Shown here piece after piece: positions 59,901-63,074 of a DNA stretch of 64,000 nucleotides. The stretch covers positions 124,001-188,000 of the forward strand of contig JAVVLW010001380.1 of assembly GCA_034401795.1 (NCBI GenBank). The letters run 5' to 3'. Source of the DNA: Chaetoderma sp. LZ-2023a (lineage: Eukaryota > Mollusca > Caudofoveata > Chaetodermatida > Chaetodermatidae). Numbering within the stretch: the first letter of the stretch is position 1; each line of letters opens with the position of its first letter. Below the pieces are notes generated by a model. It did not search any database. It was not told the origin of the DNA and saw only the letters and a program-made list of their open reading frames with translations. A program made the position numbers and the translations under genes.

Positions 59901-62900
59901 AAACCTATCGAAACTGATGATGATCCGAACTCCAAGATGGCTGCCAGCCATGGGCTGCCATTTTGAAAATTGATTTCTGGATATCTCCGTTACCATTTAT
60001 CGGATCACTTCATAGGGTGGTTGGAATATGTCTGCTGAGGAAACTTATCGAACTTTACGATAATCTGAAATCCAATATGGCCGCCAGTCAGCGGCAGCCA
60101 TCTTGAAAATTGGTTTCCGGACGATACCTCCTTGACCGTTTAATGGATCGCTTTGACACTTCATAAGGGTGACTGGTCTGATGGGTCTGAGGAAGAAATA
60201 GATATTTTCTGATAGCTCTCATTCATTGGTTTGTCATGATGGCGGGGTATTATGCGTCGTTTGCGGAGCTCTTGTTAGAAGAGAAACCGCTTTGGCGATA
60301 GATTCAACTCATAAAATATCTAGGTCAACAGCTGAATTATTGGCCAAATGTTTCAGTGGGCATCTTGGATGACCTACTTCTCACAAAAAGAATTTCTCCA
60401 GAACCGCTGTACGGACCAGGCCGAGATTTGGTCGATATAATTAGGGACTAAGGGCCATTAAAGTTTGTTCAAGGGAAGTTGATACATAAAAAACATGGCC
60501 GCGATGGACCAATCAAAATGTAGCATGCTTGGCAGTATATTGGATTTTTCTATTTGATGTATTTTGAAGCCCAAATTGCTTTTAAATACATTTTAGGTAT
60601 GTTGATTTAAAATTTCCGCTTTTGAAACTGTGGGATAAATGGTTTGGCGGGCATCTTGAATCTTTTTCCCACCAAAAATGCCCATACTAAAGTAATTGGA
60701 AACTTAAAATATCTTCTCGAGAACCACTGGGCCAATTTCAAATTACATTTGATAGGACGCATCCTCAGGGCATAGAGAGCTGAGTTTGTTTAAAGGTGAT
60801 TAGCCAATTTAGCCCATGACCATCTTAGATTTGACAAATTTTTAGAAGTGTCGCTAAAAATTTCAGAAACATGTTTGAGCGATTGATTCAGAACTCTTGA
60901 AACATCATCTGGTGCAACAACTGAACCCAGTTTACAGCAAATATATACTTCAGACAAAGTTTGTTTAGCTGGAGTTAATGCATATGGGTGAGTTTTGTAT
61001 TTAGCTGGAGTTAATGCATATAGGTTAAGTTTTGTGTTTAGCTGAAGCTAAAGCATGTAGGTTAAGTTTTGTGTTTAGCTGAAGCTAAAGCATGTAGGTT
61101 AAGTTTTGTGTTTAGCTGAAGCTAAAGCATGTAGGTTAAGTTTTGTGTTTAGCTGAAGCTAAAGCATGTAGGTTAAGTTTTGTGTTTAGCGGGAGTTAAT
61201 GCATATTGGTGAGGTTTTGTGTTTAGATGGAGTTAATGCATATTGGTTAAGTTTTGTGTTTAGCTCTCCTACAGGTAAGCCATCAGGCCCATTGTCACAA
61301 GACCATATATATATATATCAGAGCTTCAGAAACAGAATTTTCCAAGCCGGACTTGCCACTTCGGCAAGTGATGGAGGGGGTGGGGAGATAGAAAATGCAT
61401 GATGTAATACATGCACAAAACTTCCCCCCCCCCCCCAAATGAAAATTGGTACCATATGGTACCGTAAAACGCTCATTAGTTACCGCGGCTTCTAATAGGA
61501 CAAGGGCTGTAAATTCTTTAAATCCAAACCTCGGTGAAAGGGGAGGCCGACTTCTATTAGGTATATTTCAAGAAAAAATTTGGAAAAAATGATGCAAAAA
61601 ATAACACAAAATTAGAACCCATTTAAAATTTTTCACGCTACCATCTTATGCCTACCATCTTACGCCTATGCTTAATGTATAGCTTATATCCATCATCGCG
61701 GGAGTGAAATTATTAATTGGGACCGCTTAAATATTGCATATATTTTATTAAACATTGTTTATTTCATCAAAATTAAATTAAAATTTGACAAAATGGCGTC
61801 GTGAAAAAATAGAAATCATGTGATGTATTAGTTTCCGCTATAGTATGAGTTTAGGGTGTTACCCGAATAACACGAAGACACTAATATTAGTACCGGGTTA
61901 GAGAATTGCGCAATCCACATAAATAGGAGGGGAGAAGCCCTAGAGTAGCTACGAGAGTGACGACATAAACTCATCCTATAGCTGATTAATACTCGGTAGA
62001 ATGTAATGTAACCAAGTCGGCCGGGACGGAATCACCCAAGTGAACAAAATCTTGCCAGTAAATATATTGCCGAATACATTTACTGATTAGGTAAGAGTGA
62101 ATTTATTGCTCAAATTGTTTTAAAAACATATTCTGTATATATTTTATTATTAATTTGCGATATTGGCATTTGTGACGTTGCAAAATCTATTTTTATTTGG
62201 TAGGTCTCCTTCCAGTCCAGATAAAGCTCAGTGGAATCACAAAAGAGCTTTAATTTGGTTGTCCAACTTAAGAAGGGATCTAACCTCATTTTATTTCTTA
62301 CATTGGTTTGGTTCATTTTATGTTGGTTTATGACAAGACATGTACAATGACTTGTCAGTTTGAGTTTTATTTCATCATTTAAGAATGATTTACAAATATT
62401 ACATAGAATATAGGCCGGAAATTGCTGGCAGATTTTTTTTTTATTCACAATGATCTAACAAAATACATACATTGCTGTCAGACTGGACATCACATTTACC
62501 GGTCATCGATGACAATTCTTGGTCATGTCCGGACAATATGGACATTTTTGAATCCCTAATATATATATGCATTGCATCTATATCAACATTCCATGTAATT
62601 TCAGCATCGGGACTTATGTCATAAATTATAATAGGTGCAATATGTGAATAAAATCATATTGAATCTTTTGTTGTTGCTTAGCTTTTATTGTTGCTTTAGA
62701 AAGTAACAAATTTCACTTCTAAATGTTATCTAAACTTTCAAAATTAATACATTTGTTGCATGATTATTATAATGTTCTATTGCAGGCTGATGGGACAGCA
62801 TGGATGGCGTTTTTCTGCATCATTATGGTGGAGATTAGTCTCATTCTGGCAGAGCATGAGTTCATCTATGAGGACATGGCCAGCAAGTTCTTTGAGCACT

Positions 62901-63003
62901 TTGTCACTATTGTTGATGCTATGAACAAACGAGGAGATGGACAAGGTAGGTTTGTTTCATATTCAGAAAAATAAGAACTCACTCCCTCCCTCCCTCCCTC
63001 CCT

Positions 63004-63074
<71 letters not shown>

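Larger units (their letters stand above)
57979..62785. other. Intron G-H: old repeats, no DIRS
   Basis: Contains two related repeats (58056-58380 and 61485-61822), a type 1 palindrome (59361-59442), a 145-bp tandem array (59679-60235) and a 37-bp tandem array (60965-61264). The remaining AT-rich stretches 58400-59260, 60240-60960 and 61830-62780 show only fragments such as 'gggcttctattag' and 'tggccatcttg', with no coding signal. Confidence 0.65.

Noticed and set aside
60965-61264. CRISPR-like array
   Set aside because: The repeats are contiguous without unique spacers and lie in an animal intron.
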